Assembly (NCBI RefSeq): GCF_963678635.1 | Contig: NC_087063.1 | Coordinates: forward strand, 22,824,701-22,888,700 | Source: Symsagittifera roscoffensis | Taxonomy: Eukaryota; Xenacoelomorpha; Acoela; Convolutidae | Direction of reading: 5' to 3' | DNA: 64,000 bases | Shown here: piece by piece, positions 1 through 11,867 of the stretch | Layout of the letters: every line of letters starts with the position of its first letter | Numbering within the stretch: the first letter of the stretch is position 1 | Notes under the pieces: generated by a model | Told to the model about the DNA's origin: nothing | The model's input: the letters and a program-made list of their open reading frames with translations, nothing else | Database searches by the model: none | Made by a program: the position numbers and the translations under genes

Positions 1-2080
1 AAAATTTTTATGTTTTTAGTTGTCACAATTACCTGCAATGTGCAAGGTGATTTTTCTTCCAGCAGCATTTTTTCTAACTTTTCAAATCAAAGAAAAACCT
101 TGGCAAAATTAGCTTAATGTTTTGCTAATTTTCAAGAGTGTTACGGAACATGTTAGCAAAATTAGACTGTTGTTTTGATAGTTTTAAGAGTTTTTGATAT
201 CTTTTGTTACAATTGTTCATATTTAGGACACTCATGAAGCTTTTCTCTGGATTTGTACCAAATACGGCGATTTTCGGTTAGATTTTGCTCCTTCCTCACT
301 TGCTGAATAATTTTTGATACAGTGGGACGAGCACAGCCCCTTTTGTTTGAAAAACTCTATGCCATCCTCCGACCGAAAAATTGGTTTATTGATTTCCAAT
401 TATATGGATGAATTGATTTCCAATAAAATAGCTGGTTTGAAATCTGGACTTCTTCGTAGAGTTTAACGTATATACTCCTACGTTATTTAAAATAATCGTT
501 AAATGACCGGAGCTGCTCATTCTCAGTTGTGACGTAGAGAGCTCCTAGTGCCGACTCCAAGTAGCGTTCAGAAATGAGAGCAAAAGCAAAAAAGGATTTT
601 CCTCTCTCATGTCTTTTTCTCTTCTGTATTAAACCACCAGTCCTAATTCTTGAGTTTCTGTATTTTTTGCAAATTGGCCTACGCAAAACCAAAAAAGCAT
701 CCTTTCACACACGTTGTGAGGAGTTCCGACTTGAAAGCAAAATTGCTGCTTTTTCGAAATCATTAACAACTTTTGCTGGCTCCTATAGTGGATTGCACCC
801 TAATTGCTTGTTGGTTGTTGTAGAGTTTTTTGTTGTAATAGGAAGTAAACAACCGGGAGGGAGCTGTTGTTTTTATTAGTAACTACAGCATATAATTGAT
901 AAAACAAGGATGGAAAACTTTTAAATGTGCCATCAGCGGGCCAAGTAATGAAACTCACTAAAATGTCCACGTTTGTCTCAGTGGTGAACAAAATAAGTCA
1001 GTCGCAATCCCCCGGCCCCGAGTCATGAGCCAAGAAGCTCTCTCCCCTTAGAGCTGCTTAAAGTTCCATGGGAAATGCATTGTCCCCCATGGTCTCTGGC
1101 TCTTGCGCTCTTGCAACCGACATAAGATTGATCACAATTGCTGCACACTCTACCAAAACAAGGCTCGTTACGTTTTAATAAATAGATTGAGGTTATTCCT
1201 GTATCTTTTGCGCTCGTTCCCGTTTTTGTTGCATGTCAATAAAACATTTTGGAGTGTTTATATTTTGCACCCCAAGAGGTGTTTCAAACAGTAGGGACGG
1301 ATTCTCGAAACTGTTTTTCAATGTTTGCATACATTCTTCACAATTTTTAATTGCTATGCAAGTGAACGTCATGCTTTTTACCTTTTTTGAACCAAAATTG
1401 TTGACATTTCAAATTGAAAAAATGCCAAAAAGTTCAGACACCTATAGAGATTGTACTTTTCAACTTCTCGTTCTGAGGCAACACGTATTGTAAGTGATCC
1501 AAATTTTTCTCCACGAAAAAACTATCACGTGGGAATACTTGTGATTTACAAGGTATTTTTGAGCTTCTCCGAAATGTTAATCCCCTTTTTATCTAAATCG
1601 AACTTCTTTGAATTTTTTTAATCTTCAAATGTCAAGATTCATTATTCGCGCTGACTTGTAGTGAAATGCAACATTATTTGAATGAGTGTTAACATGTTTA
1701 GAAACCAAGCCAAAATGATGATTTACCAATTGATACAGTCAAGATTTTGGACTCAAATCATATCTTCCCCCAAAAACAGTTGTGAATTAAGTATAAAATT
1801 AAAGAATATTTCGTGGGGGATTACTGTCTTAGCGTTTTGCGAGTCGACGTAATTGCCATTTTACACGAGTACTCTTTTTTGCGAATTGTCTTTTCTTGTG
1901 ATTTGTCTTGTTACGTGATTGCATCATACCGCATTTAAGAACAATTTATCACTAATTCGATCTATCTCCAGTGAACTCCTCAACTTTACTTTGAAAACTA
2001 CTGACTATTTAAAAACATTTTTATGATCAAAAGTTATGCTAGTTTATGAATAGTTTTCTATGTTTGCGCATTTCTTAAAT
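1..2080. other. gene-free AT-rich stretch
   Basis: No exon, RNA gene or repeat could be supported here. Short open frames occur on both strands (for example 483-692 minus and 574-879 plus) but they overlap each other and show no domain or splice context. A locally GC-richer patch at about 1005-1100 stands out against the AT-rich background; its meaning is unknown. The stretch lies downstream of the phospholipase B-like gene. Confidence 0.5.
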
Positions 2081-2086
2081 TTTATT
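2081..2086 (-). promoter_or_regulatory. candidate polyadenylation signal AATAAA of the phospholipase B-like gene
   Basis: Read on the minus strand this is AATAAA, about 110 nt after the stop codon at 2196, a normal distance for a short 3' UTR. The hexamer is common by chance in AT-rich DNA, so only position supports the call. Confidence 0.4.
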
Positions 2087-2195
2087 TGATGCTCCATTTT
2101 TGATATATATTAATTTCTGCTGGACTAACTCTAAAAATATAATTAATCAAATTAAAATAAGTTAGCTTCTAGGTAACTTTTCAATTGAATCCTTT

Positions 2196-3822
2196 CTAAA
2201 GACTGACAAGAACTGGATCGAACGCAAACGTTGTGGGATGACCTTCGTGCAGTCTGTTGGAACACGCAGTGCCGTTCTGTTTAGACCAATCAAACGGCTC
2301 CTGTTGCTCATGTGTTGGTCCGCTAATAGCAATCATCTGCATTGATTTCACCAAGCTCATTCCGACCATTTTCAAATCAGTCGCTCCGTGACATCTCGAG
2401 CCTTCTGCTGCAATTTTACAATTTTGAGTTGTAGGATTCAACTCACATCTGGCGCTGATACCGTTTTCAGCACTGTAAGCTAGAGGTGTACAGTTTGCCT
2501 TTGCGTAAGGATCGTTCTGATAGTCATTGTAGCGCATTAAAGCTATGCTCGAGTTTAAGTCGACAACTTTCGAGAGTTCTCGTCTGAAAATATTAGCTCG
2601 AGGGCAATGGTCATGCGAAAAAAAACGGCCCATACTCATTTATGTACGCAGTGTAGTTGTTTTTTTCTTGGGTCTCAGTAAACGCCGGAATGTTGTAGCT
2701 AACCCATGCATTCAGATCCAATTCCAAAGATTCTGACATGTCTTTGGTGACAACAAAACCCGGCATTTGTTCCAGAACGTACAGAGTTCCGGGTCCAATT
2801 GGAGTATGAGGGGCAAATTTTTTGTAATCAACTACCATCCATTGGTTATTGTAAGTTCCAGAATTGTACATCGCGAAATATTTGGTCCAGTCGAGCCCTG
2901 ATTTGCTGAGACGATTAGCCAATGAGACTCGAAGAAAATAGGGTACGGATCCGTTCGGTACAATGAAGTCGTAGAGAGTGTCATTTTGAATGTCATTTGT
3001 TGTCTCGATTATGACAAGTTTCTCATTTGTGACGTAGTAGTCGTCAACTGAGTGAACTATTCCGGGGTAGGAACTTTCTAGAATTTGGTGGCCTGGGATG
3101 TTATCGTTGCTTGTGGGGTTCATTTTGAACTTCAGATTGTACTTTTTCAAAGTTCTCAACATTGTACTGTAGTCAGACCAGGTGACGTGCGCAGCAATAA
3201 GGTCATCGCCCGTGTATCTTATCATGGCGCTGCAAGAGCCGGATCCCATCGTCGACTTACCCCTGGCATACTTCATCTGGATGTCGGTCAGTTCGGTCAA
3301 GTACCAATTGTAGATCCAGAACAAACCCATCGGGTCTATAGTTTGGGATACTTTTGCAGGCAAACCCAAATAGCCATCCTCCATGCCTTTGATTTGATAC
3401 ACCAACAACCCTGCTTGGTACCAATAAGTGTCATTTAAATTTTTCTCGATCATTTTCATTACGTAATTGAAGTTATCAACTAGGAAATTTTTTACATCTC
3501 CAGTAGGAATTATGTCTTCGACGTATTGGTTGATAAAAGACTGGTTGATCTGTTTATAAGTCATAAACCCTTCCAGATATCCTGCGCTGTACGCCTGGAC
3601 TGAATCAGGATAGTCTGGATTCGATGTCAATGTGAGGTATGTGAAACCCTCTTCCTCGATTTTGATGATGTAGGTTGCTTCGACAACCCAACTTTGAGGC
3701 TCCTGCGAAACGATGTACGGACCTCCATCGGAATCGAGAGCCACGTAAAACGTGTGTTCTTCTGAACATAGGCAAAGTTTCAAAAGCGACACGACGAACA
3801 CGAATGAAATCACTTTACTCAT
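2196..3822 (-). CDS. phospholipase B-like protein (PLBD family), intronless, frame broken at one homopolymer
   Basis: PLBD/lamina-ancestor proteins are lysosomal or secreted N-terminal-nucleophile hydrolases that self-cleave at a cysteine and are linked to phospholipid deacylation. The first frame (3822-2611, 403 codons) opens with ATG and a hydrophobic signal peptide (about residues 1-19). It carries GSGSCSAM at 193-200, so Cys197 is the expected nucleophile, followed by TWSDYSTMLR and NNQWMVVDY, all family hallmarks. After GPFF near residue 400 the homology jumps to the other frame (2639-2196), with SHDHCPRANIFRR, MRYNDYQNDP and HEGHP, and runs to the usual C terminus. Together they give about 540 residues, within the family's normal 540-590. 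Several NxS/T sites fit a secretory route. No intron interrupts it, unlike its neighbour. The break is a single extra T in a run of eight (2618-2625). It could be a sequencing error, a polymorphism or a real inactivating mutation. Family assignment is firm; whether the gene is intact is not. Confidence 0.9.
2618..2625 (-). other. frame-breaking homopolymer (8 T on the coding strand)
   Basis: The coding strand reads CCG then eight T then CGCATGA, so the upstream frame ends three codons later at TGA. With seven T the family sequence continues without interruption as Pro-Phe-Phe-Ser-His-Asp. The homology on either side is otherwise unbroken. Confidence 0.85.
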
Positions 3823-4184
3823 TTTTTGTTCGCAATAATAAAGTTCAAATTCATAAAATTATCGCGTCAACTCATTTCGGCAAACATCGGGAAACAATGA
3901 ATTTAATAGTTTCCGGTAGATTTTAACATTGATAGTATTGGTGCTATTTAAATACCAATTAAAGAAACCATGAGAACAATGGGCAATATCTACAAAAACT
4001 TGAAGATAATCTTTGAACTTTGGCATATTCAAATCAATTTTGGAAAGGTCAAAATGTCTGCTAGCCTCATAATCAAACACAAAAGCGTCGCTGGTCGAGA
4101 GAAAATTGAATAAATGATCACACAACTTTGTTAATAACACAGTAAAATATAGAAAATGATCAATTAAAAACTCAAATAAAAAAA
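3823..4184. other. upstream region of the phospholipase B-like gene
   Basis: The minus-strand sequence just before the ATG (AACAAAAAATGAGT) is A-rich. I see no convincing TATA box or other promoter motif. A 115-codon minus-strand open frame (3859-4206) has no recognisable domain and runs into a repeat, so it is not called as a gene. Confidence 0.35.
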
Positions 4185-4737
4185 AGGATAGCCGGTTACT
4201 GTGCAAGTAGCACAGAATTATCCGAACATAGTCTTTAGAAAACTAGGTTTAGAAAGTTTTTTTTTTCAAATTAGTGTAGTTTTTTTCTGCTTGCGGTAAT
4301 ATAGAAGATCTGACGTAAAAATAAAATTTAGTTATTTTAGACAGTCATAGTAATATAGGCAAAATGGACAATTTTTTTGTAGAAAATGACTAAAAAACTT
4401 TAAAAAGTTTTGAATTTTTTTGAGGTTATTGGTTTACAAGTTGAAGCTAGAAAACTCCAAAAACTTATTTACCTTGCTAAAAATTAAGTTTTAAGGTTTT
4501 ATTTAAATAAGGCATAATTAAGCTGTTGTACGCCTGCTCACTTGCTTTATTTGCTCGGAGTTATTTGGAAATTTTTAAATACGGTTCGAATCACAACTGA
4601 AAGTGCTTTGATATGATATATCACTCAACCCAGCCCGATATTATTCGTTATTAGTAGCAAAAAAAACTAAAACACACCCGAATACAAAGTAACTCCCGAT
4701 TTTTCAAATGGTCGGAACAATTAAAGAAGTCCATGAA
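4185..4737 (+). repeat. family X element, copy 1
   Basis: Starts GGATAGCCGGTTACTGTGC and contains the perfect hairpin CTGTGC-AAGTA-GCACAG at its left end. The right part carries TGATATGATATATCACTC and ends near AAATGGTCGGAACAAT. A second copy follows about 30 bp downstream and a third is at 36738. No coding frame is present. The mobilisation type is unknown. Confidence 0.7.
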
Positions 4738-4764
4738 AAAATTTTATTTGAAAAAAATTTATAA

Positions 4765-5275
4765 GCAAGGATAACCGGTTACTGTGCAAGTAGCACAGAA
4801 TGTTGTGACCAGTCTTAAAAATTTACAACATAATTAATTTTCCAATTAGTGTCGCTTTTTCGGCTTGGTGTGATAAAACAATCTGAGCGAAAAAGTAGAG
4901 CTAAACATTTTCGTCAGTCAAGTAAAATGAAAAACGTTTTTAGAGACAATTAACAAAAAAAAACAAAAAAAAACAAAAAATCAAATTTTTTGTAAAATAA
5001 TTTTTTTAAACTTTTTACCAAACTTTTAAATTTTTTGGTTCCCAAGTCAAAGCTGAAAACTCCAAAAAAATTCATTAGAATAAAACTAAATTTTAAGACT
5101 TAAGCTAAGCATAAATAAGCTAATATGTAAGCCTGCTCACTGGCTCAAAATTAGACGAAAAATGAAAAATTTCAAATCGTTTTTAAAAATTTTTTTTAAA
5201 GTCGATCAAATCACGACTAAAAGGTTTTGATATGATATATCACTCAACCCAGTCCGATGATTTTTAGTGGTAGCG
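4765..5275 (+). repeat. family X element, copy 2 (tandem with copy 1)
   Basis: Shares the left hairpin (CTGTGCAAGTAGCACAG), the order of internal motifs and the GATATGATATATCACTCAACCC box with copy 1, with many substitutions. Head-to-tail arrangement suggests tandem duplication or repeated insertion at one site. Confidence 0.7.
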
Positions 5276-5550
5276 AGGAAAACAAAAACAAAGACTGCTT
5301 GCTTGCTTTATTCGCTCGAATAAAGACAAAAAATTAAATTCGGTTAATCTCGACACTAGAAAAATTTTTTGAAATTTTTTAAAATTGGTTCGAATCACGA
5401 TTGAACGGGCTTTAATATGATATTTTACTCTAACCTATCCCATGATTATTTGTGCTAGCTGATTTTGCGTAGAAAACAAAAAGAAGAAGGAAAAAACTGA
5501 ATTATACCCGAATACAAAGCTCCTCCTCATTTTCAATGGTCGGAACAAAA
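5276..5550 (+). repeat. family X element, 5'-truncated third copy
   Basis: Repeats only the right half of the family: the CTCGA block, the ATATGATAT box near 5410 and the terminal AAAGCTCCTCCTCATTTTCAATGGTCGGAACAAA. It lacks the left hairpin. Confidence 0.6.
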
Positions 5551-5596
5551 TCCAGATGTAGAAAGTATAAAACTTAGGTCAAATTAAAGCATATTA

Positions 5597-5692
5597 TTGC
5601 ATATTATTTATTTTTACTCTAACATATTGCATATTATGTATTTTTACTCTAATTAACATTGGATATTATGTATTTTTACTCTAATTAACATT
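5597..5692 (+). repeat. minisatellite, three ~32-bp units
   Basis: Unit resembles ATTGCATATTATGTATTT followed by TTACTCTAATTAAC, repeated three times with few differences. Simple local tandem expansion. Confidence 0.8.
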
Positions 5693-5699
5693 CTCCGCA

Positions 5700-6779
5700 A
5701 CAGAAATTCTCAAAAAAAAACTATTGTTCTGACCTTCGAAAAAAGTGAACGACTTTTTGTACTTTATGACGTTTTTTCTTCCAACATTTTTTTAGATCAG
5801 CCAGTTTCGGCAGAGATATGTTTTTTTCCAGATAATTGATAAAATCTCGAGCCCAATTTCAAAAAGATATTTCACAGCGATTATTTTTGTAAAGTTATGC
5901 GTTCTTTTAAATTTGCCAATATAGGGTAATTAACAAAATTTTAAAAATGATGCTGTTAAAGCGCTAGTGGAAAATTATTCCGCCTTGAAAAAACTTTCCA
6001 AATTGAGGCAAGTTAGTGCTCTGACTTTCGAAGGAAGTGAAGGAATAACTTTGCTCGAAGTGGTTTATTTCTCCAGATCAATTTTGACTTTTTAACTGAC
6101 AATTTTTGAACGGTCCAAAGTCCAAAAACTAGTGGTGCCTTGAGTTTAATTTTAAAAATTATTTCTTCTCTGGTTTTTTTTATCAGGAATTGAAGTTTGT
6201 CAATCTGGCTAATTTGAGACAATTAACGCAGCAAATAATTTGTGATATTAACGCGTAAAAGGATATTTAATGCAATCAAAAATCGTTCCAAAATAAATTG
6301 AGTCGAGTTATGTGGTGTTACCAGACGGTAAAAGCATCACTTTGGACCTAACATACCTTTTTCCATGAGGAGACTTTAAAAAAATTTTCTGAAAATTTTA
6401 TCAATTGTTTCCAAATGATGCTTGAAAAAGCTGTTTCAAAGACGTTTTAGAGCAGTCAAATCATTAAGAGCTTCGCCTTAGTTTGAGCAGCCTTGTTTGG
6501 TCGCGCTTAAACGTTACTGGACGCTTCTTACATCACTTTGTATTTCACATGAAGTCTTTAAAAACTTTCTTTTTTTTTTTGGAAAAAGCATCACTTTAAA
6601 AACCTCATAGACAACTTAGGTCAGTCACGAAACTCAAAGATTCACCTGAAATTATTAACCAGTATTCCAAAAAATCATGTTAAATCAACTCGCGTGTAAC
6701 GCACCTCCGTTGCTACGAATTTTTTACAACACATGAAAAACCTCATATATTGGAAAAAAGATCTGCATCCTTTGAAGGT
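5700..6779. other. intergenic stretch without recognisable feature
   Basis: AT-rich sequence with short open frames only (for example 6013-6222 minus). No repeat shared with the rest of the window was noticed apart from phrases that lead into the tandem array beginning near 6780. Confidence 0.4.
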
Positions 6780-8690
6780 ATTCTGACTGCACTCAATTAC
6801 AGGGTTGTTAAATTCAAATTTTGAGAAGCTTCAAAGTTAAATTTTCTAAAAATTTATACAAACGCTTTATCTCGAAAACTACAAAAATTTGAGCAGCCAA
6901 ATTTGGAGGCAATATTTGCAACTCCTGAGAGTACTCTGACAGCTCCTAACTACACATTCGGAGTTTCCAGCTTTTTTTTCAAAAAAATTTTTAACTAAAC
7001 TATCTGAAGTTTGTTGAAAAATACTTGAAGATTCAGATCTCGAAAACTACAAAGAGTTGTGAGGTCACACTTGGATGCAAAATTCGCAACCCCTCGGAGT
7101 GCCTTGGAAAAATAATCTTATAGAGATGAGAGCTTATTAAAGTGGTTGAAACATTTAAGAAAAAACATAACAAACGTCACATCTCGGAAAATAAGAGCAT
7201 TCAAGCTGTCACAATTGAACGCAAGTTTCGCAACTTGGATCTCCTGAGAGTTCCCTCACATACGCAACTACAAGATTGGAAAATTCAAATCTTTTGGAAT
7301 TTTTCAAAACTTAAATTTTTCAAAAAAATAGTAAGAAATCATAATTTCAAATTTCGTTATTTACTAGTTTGATTGAGTTAACGGAAATTTTTTGAAGAAG
7401 TCACAAAAATCGTCGTATCTCGTAAGCTTAAAAAAGTTTGGGCATTCAGAATTCGAGGCCAAACTCGGAACCCTTGGGGAAACCTTGACAGCTTCCCACT
7501 ATTGGGTTGCTCATTTTGAACTCGGTAGAAAAACACGAGTTCAAACTGTAAAATCGAAAAAAAATTCTTTACTAGTCTAAAATACGATATAGCTTAACAG
7601 TGAAAAAGTTCTTTCGTTAAGCACGCAAAAATAATACGTTGAAAAAGCTTGAACGTGGCGAGATAGTGAAGCCCGCGTTTAAATACAAAATCCGGTATTT
7701 TAAAAACCTTAGTGAACATGAAAGCAGCTTATACAAATAATTAAAGTCCCATTCAACTGGGATTCATAATCCAGCGTAATTATTTTTTAGTTATCATGCT
7801 CCTTTTTCTTATATTAGTTATAATTTCAAAGAAAAATTGAGCAATAATATTAAAATTAGACGCCACATATACATCCGCTGGTAGAAACCTGACATCACCC
7901 CAACAAAAAGTAGACAATCTCAAATTTAAAAAGTACTGATTTGAAAATTTATGTTTTTGAAAATTTTCAAAGAGATAAAAACGTCATATCTCAGAAACCA
8001 AAAAGCGTTGCAGTCACAATTGGAGTTCAAAAAAATTTACTGAGAATACATTGAGAGCACTGCGTCGTAGTGAAATGTCCTGAGAGTACATTGAGAGCAA
8101 TTTGATGTGGTGTTGAGGACTTCGAACTTAAAAATTATTTTAGATCTTAAGTTAGAAACATTTTTTAGATCTTTAGAAAAAAATTGAAAAAAGAAAAAAA
8201 AAACGACATATTTCAAAAACTAAGATGATTTGAGCAGTCAAATTTGGAGACAAGATTTGCAAACTAGGAGAGTAGGAAAAGAAAACCTCACTGTAGTGTT
8301 CGGACTTTCAAATTTTGCAACGTTTTTATTCAATTCATCTTTTTTGAAAACTATTGAAAAAACGTCATATCTCAGAAAATAAAAGTTTTTGGGATGTCAT
8401 TTCGAAGATATGTTTTGAACATCCTGAGAATAAATTGACAGCACCTCATTACAAGGATGGCATTTTCATATTTTTTGGGTAATTTTCAAATCTAATTTTT
8501 CTGAAAGTTTCTGAAAAACACAAAAATGTCAAATCTCGGAACATCAATGTCAAAGATTTAAGCAGTCACTTTTGGATGCAAAATTTGCAGCGTCTGATAG
8601 CACCATGACAGCACCTTCATTATAAAGTTGAAAATCAATTTTTATTAAGTTTTTTTTTCATCTAAGTTATCTCGTCACATCTGGGAATTT
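6780..8690 (+). repeat. family W degenerate tandem array, ~170-220-bp units
   Basis: A repeated sentence recurs about nine times: a CGTCATATCTCGAAAACT-like box, then TTTGAGCAGTCA, TTTGGAGGCAAGATTTGCAA, CTGAGAGTACTCTGACAGCA and a short spacer. Units have diverged by point changes and indels. The block near 7600-7690 (GTTGAAAAAGCTTGAACGTG) reappears after a related array at 39066-39170, so the two arrays probably belong to one larger dispersed element. Confidence 0.7.
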
Positions 8691-8728
8691 AAAACGAATT
8701 TAGCAGTCATATTGAGTATTTTAATTCA

Positions 8729-8811
8729 GCATTTTATCACTGTACTGCTAGTTGAAACAAATAACTAGAGCATTTTATCATTGTACTGCTACTTGAAACA
8801 AATAATTTTCT
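8729..8811 (+). repeat. tandem duplication, two ~41-bp units
   Basis: GCATTTTATCACTGTACTGC and following bases occur twice side by side, ending AACAAATAA, with a few differences. It sits inside remnants of tRNA-core elements. Confidence 0.8.
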
Positions 8812-11800
8812 TCGGTTCATTTGATGAACTAGACATGCATCAGCTGTGTTAACTTTTTACTAATCGAATATAAGAGCACATATGATATTATACTGCTACC
8901 GCAGCCTACCGATTCAAAAATGCTACCAAAAGTAGCAATTTTATTTGCGACTAAGATTAGAAAAAAAGAAACTTCTAACTAATACACTTTGCATAAACAC
9001 AAGTGCCATATCTGTACTGAAGGCAAGGTGGAATACACACTTTGCATTCTAACGCGAGATCTTAATCGACAACTAAACGGCCGAAAACCATCAGCAAAAA
9101 AATGAAAATACTCATATCTATAATTATATATGCAAATAGATCTATCAAAATGTAGTGACAATTTTGACAAAAATGCACAGACATTAAAATTCGAAACAGG
9201 GGTGAAGCTGCGCTTCGCAATTACCAGCGAAGAAAATGCAAAAAAAGAGCTCTAAACAGGCAAAACAAACTGAAATACGGAAAATTGTTTAAACACCTCA
9301 AAAAATTTTAGTTGACATTAGGAGTATCACGTTTTCACATCTGCTCCACGACCGCTTGTAGTTTTACTAATTCTAGCCACCAATAAGCAGCTACAATTTC
9401 TATTATACTGCCAATGTTGTGCAGCAAAAATTCGACCAAAAAAAAAAAATTAAGAAAATTTTCCGGACATGAAAATCTGACTGTTGATTAGCATCTTACA
9501 TGATCGAATCTGCGCCAAGTATAGTTGCAAGTAAAATACAAGTACCTGTTCCAAAATTGTTATTCATATGTTGTACTGATACAGAAAAGCGTTAATTTCC
9601 AAGTTTCAAAAAATGGAATTTACGCTAAAATCTAGCGTTTCTCTTCTCAAGTAGGGGATTAAGCGCTTATTTAAAGAAGAACACTTCTACTCGCTCTTTC
9701 AATTGAAGTCATCTCAGATTTGGCTGGGTATCTTTCCAAAATGAACAAGATTCCCAAATCGATCATCCTTTCCTACATCCATAAAGTTTTCTCTACTAAT
9801 GCATGGGAATAGCCTCTGCTTTCTGATTTGCCCCATGACTTCTAGATCGAAAATTTCTGACCCTGTTTTTTAGATTGAGTCCTGTAGACCAGATTTAGCA
9901 AGTAGTTTTAGAGAATAACGACGAAATTTCTTTAAAAAAGGTATAAATTAAAAAAGAATTTTTCCGAAGTCCATAACAGCTTTTTTCAAATAAAAAACAA
10001 GGTAAAACAGATCACATAAGCAAAAACAGCACCTGAGAATGAGATATCCCTTAAATTGTTCTTTCGATTGTAACTTTCATCTCTGATTTGTGCATTTAAA
10101 ATTTATTTGAGAAAACGAAAAAATTCAAAAGGAGGCCAAAAATCCCCCTACTGAAACTTTTGAAGGCCGTATAACGTAAGGTAAAGTGAAAATAGACGAG
10201 CGAATTATGCAGGCACATAGAAGAGCAGCCGATTTTTCCATTAACACTATTTTTCTAAAAATCGTCTTGGTAGTTTTTGAGAAAAATTGAAACTTCTCCG
10301 AAATGTGTTCAAAAAAATTACGAAGCGTTGCAAACAAAAATGAAAAACAGTAAATCCCATACATTTTCATTATATGTTTTTTTTTAAATCGATCTAATCG
10401 AAATATATTAAAATTGTCACCAAATGAGCACTTATTTTGCGACTTCGGTTGGAGAAAATTTTCTTAATAATACACTACGCTTCGCTTGTGTAATTAGCAT
10501 CAAAAAAACTTGCCATGCCGGAACAAACCCTTCAAGCTATAAAAAACTGGACCGAACAAAAAATTTTAAGTTCCCCTCTCCCACAAAACACACGCAAACA
10601 AAACTTTTATTGCTCATCAAACAGCGCAATATGAGGCCACTAAGGCGATAAAAATTAACCCAGAAAAAGGACGAAAATAAAAACCTAAAAAAATCGAGAA
10701 AAATACAGCAATGAGTTTTAGACGGGCGAGGTGACGCAAAAATGTACATGGTTATCACCCTTATTTTCAGGTAGAATACGATCCTCCAGCTTTGAGTATT
10801 CGACGTCAGGCTGTAAGATTTTAACAAGAAAGCGGCAGAGTATAGAGAGTTTATTGAGCAATAAGAAATCTGACAAATAGTCGATATTGGGCGATTAATT
10901 TTATTAGTCCCAACAAACAAAAAGACGAACTAAGTGCGATGATATTATTACTTTTTTGATTCTAACGAGTGGTTATGTATGAATCCAAATAATTAATCTA
11001 TGAGTCCAAACCGAAATTCAAGATTCTGTAATTGGTCGATATTTCGATATTTATTAGAAATTGCAGAGTAAAGATGATATGGTAACATTTGGTTAAGCGC
11101 AAAGTTGGCAACTAAGATGATGATAGTACATTATAGCTATCAGTGATATCATATTTCATCATAAATAGCAGCTAGAATACATCTAAAATGAAAACTTTCA
11201 ATACCATTTCAATCAAAAAGTAAATTTATGTTTTTAAAAAGTATATATTGAAAACAATTTTTGGAACACAAATCAGCAGAAAGTTTCAAATGAAACTTAC
11301 TTTGAACTTTTTGATTGAGATCTTCAAAAGATAGAACCCAAAGAAACAAGGTTGTAAATCTAAACTTCATTTCAAATACAGAAAAGTTATCATGATATGC
11401 TAAAAGAAGGCTGTTCGCTTCAATCTACGAATGATGATACGCGTGAACATAAAACTGCTCATATTCGTGTCAAAAATATCAAATTTTACATGGCTGCGTT
11501 TAAAAACGGATTAACATAAAACGAAGGATTATGTACAGAAAATTTAGAAACAAACATTTGGTAATTTAAGAAAAGATTATCATGTATTTGCTGGTTATTC
11601 CTGCGCCTGCAACAGCTCATACGTTATTATTGAAGCGCTAACTCGTTTAAAACTTCACTGACACAATCGCCTTTTGAAACCCTTACCAATTCAAATGTAT
11701 GAAATTGGAAGATATACATTATGGGAAGAGGTTGAAACGCTGTCTAAAAAAATATCAAATCATAACACGCGGTTACAACTATTCCAAGCTCTTCTACTTT

Positions 11801-11862
11801 TCATTGCTTGATTACTTAACTTTTCATTGCTTGATTATTTATGAAGTTCACAAGTATTCAGT
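8812..11862. other. intergenic stretch of element fragments downstream of afadin
   Basis: Holds pieces of family T: a hairpin-like head near 9200 (GTGAAGCTGCGCTTCGCAAT) and tail boxes near 8920 and 10430-10500 (TTGCGACTTCGGTTGGAG, then ACACTACGCTTCGC). It also has CTCAGATTTGGCTGGGTA-type spacer repeats at 9640-9740 and a CCCACAAAACACACGC block near 10580 that belongs to family S. No gene is supported. The afadin 3' UTR must occupy the part just below 11863. No family A copy is present. Confidence 0.5.
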
Positions 11863-11867
11863 TTATT
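11862..11867 (-). promoter_or_regulatory. AATAAA overlapping the afadin stop codon
   Basis: The coding strand reads CAAATAAAC, so the hexamer AATAAA includes the TAA stop. Used as a polyadenylation signal it would leave almost no 3' UTR. Other AT-rich signals lie further downstream, so this may be coincidence. Confidence 0.25.

Noticed and set aside
483-879. Overlapping open frames on both strands near the left edge
   Set aside because: No domain, no splice context, and the two strands cannot both be coding; nothing decides between them.
2196-2639. Second, separate short gene at the end of the phospholipase B-like locus
   Set aside because: Its sequence continues the same protein family without overlap, so it is the C-terminal third of one gene after a one-base frame break.
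2611-2640. Programmed ribosomal frameshift in the phospholipase B-like gene
   Set aside because: There is no known family precedent and no convincing downstream structure; a homopolymer indel explains it more simply.
3859-4206. 115-codon minus-strand open frame
   Set aside because: No recognisable domain, AT-driven composition, and its start lies inside a family X repeat.
6780-8690. CRISPR-like array
   Set aside because: Units are long, poorly conserved and variable in length, and the sequence is animal nuclear DNA.
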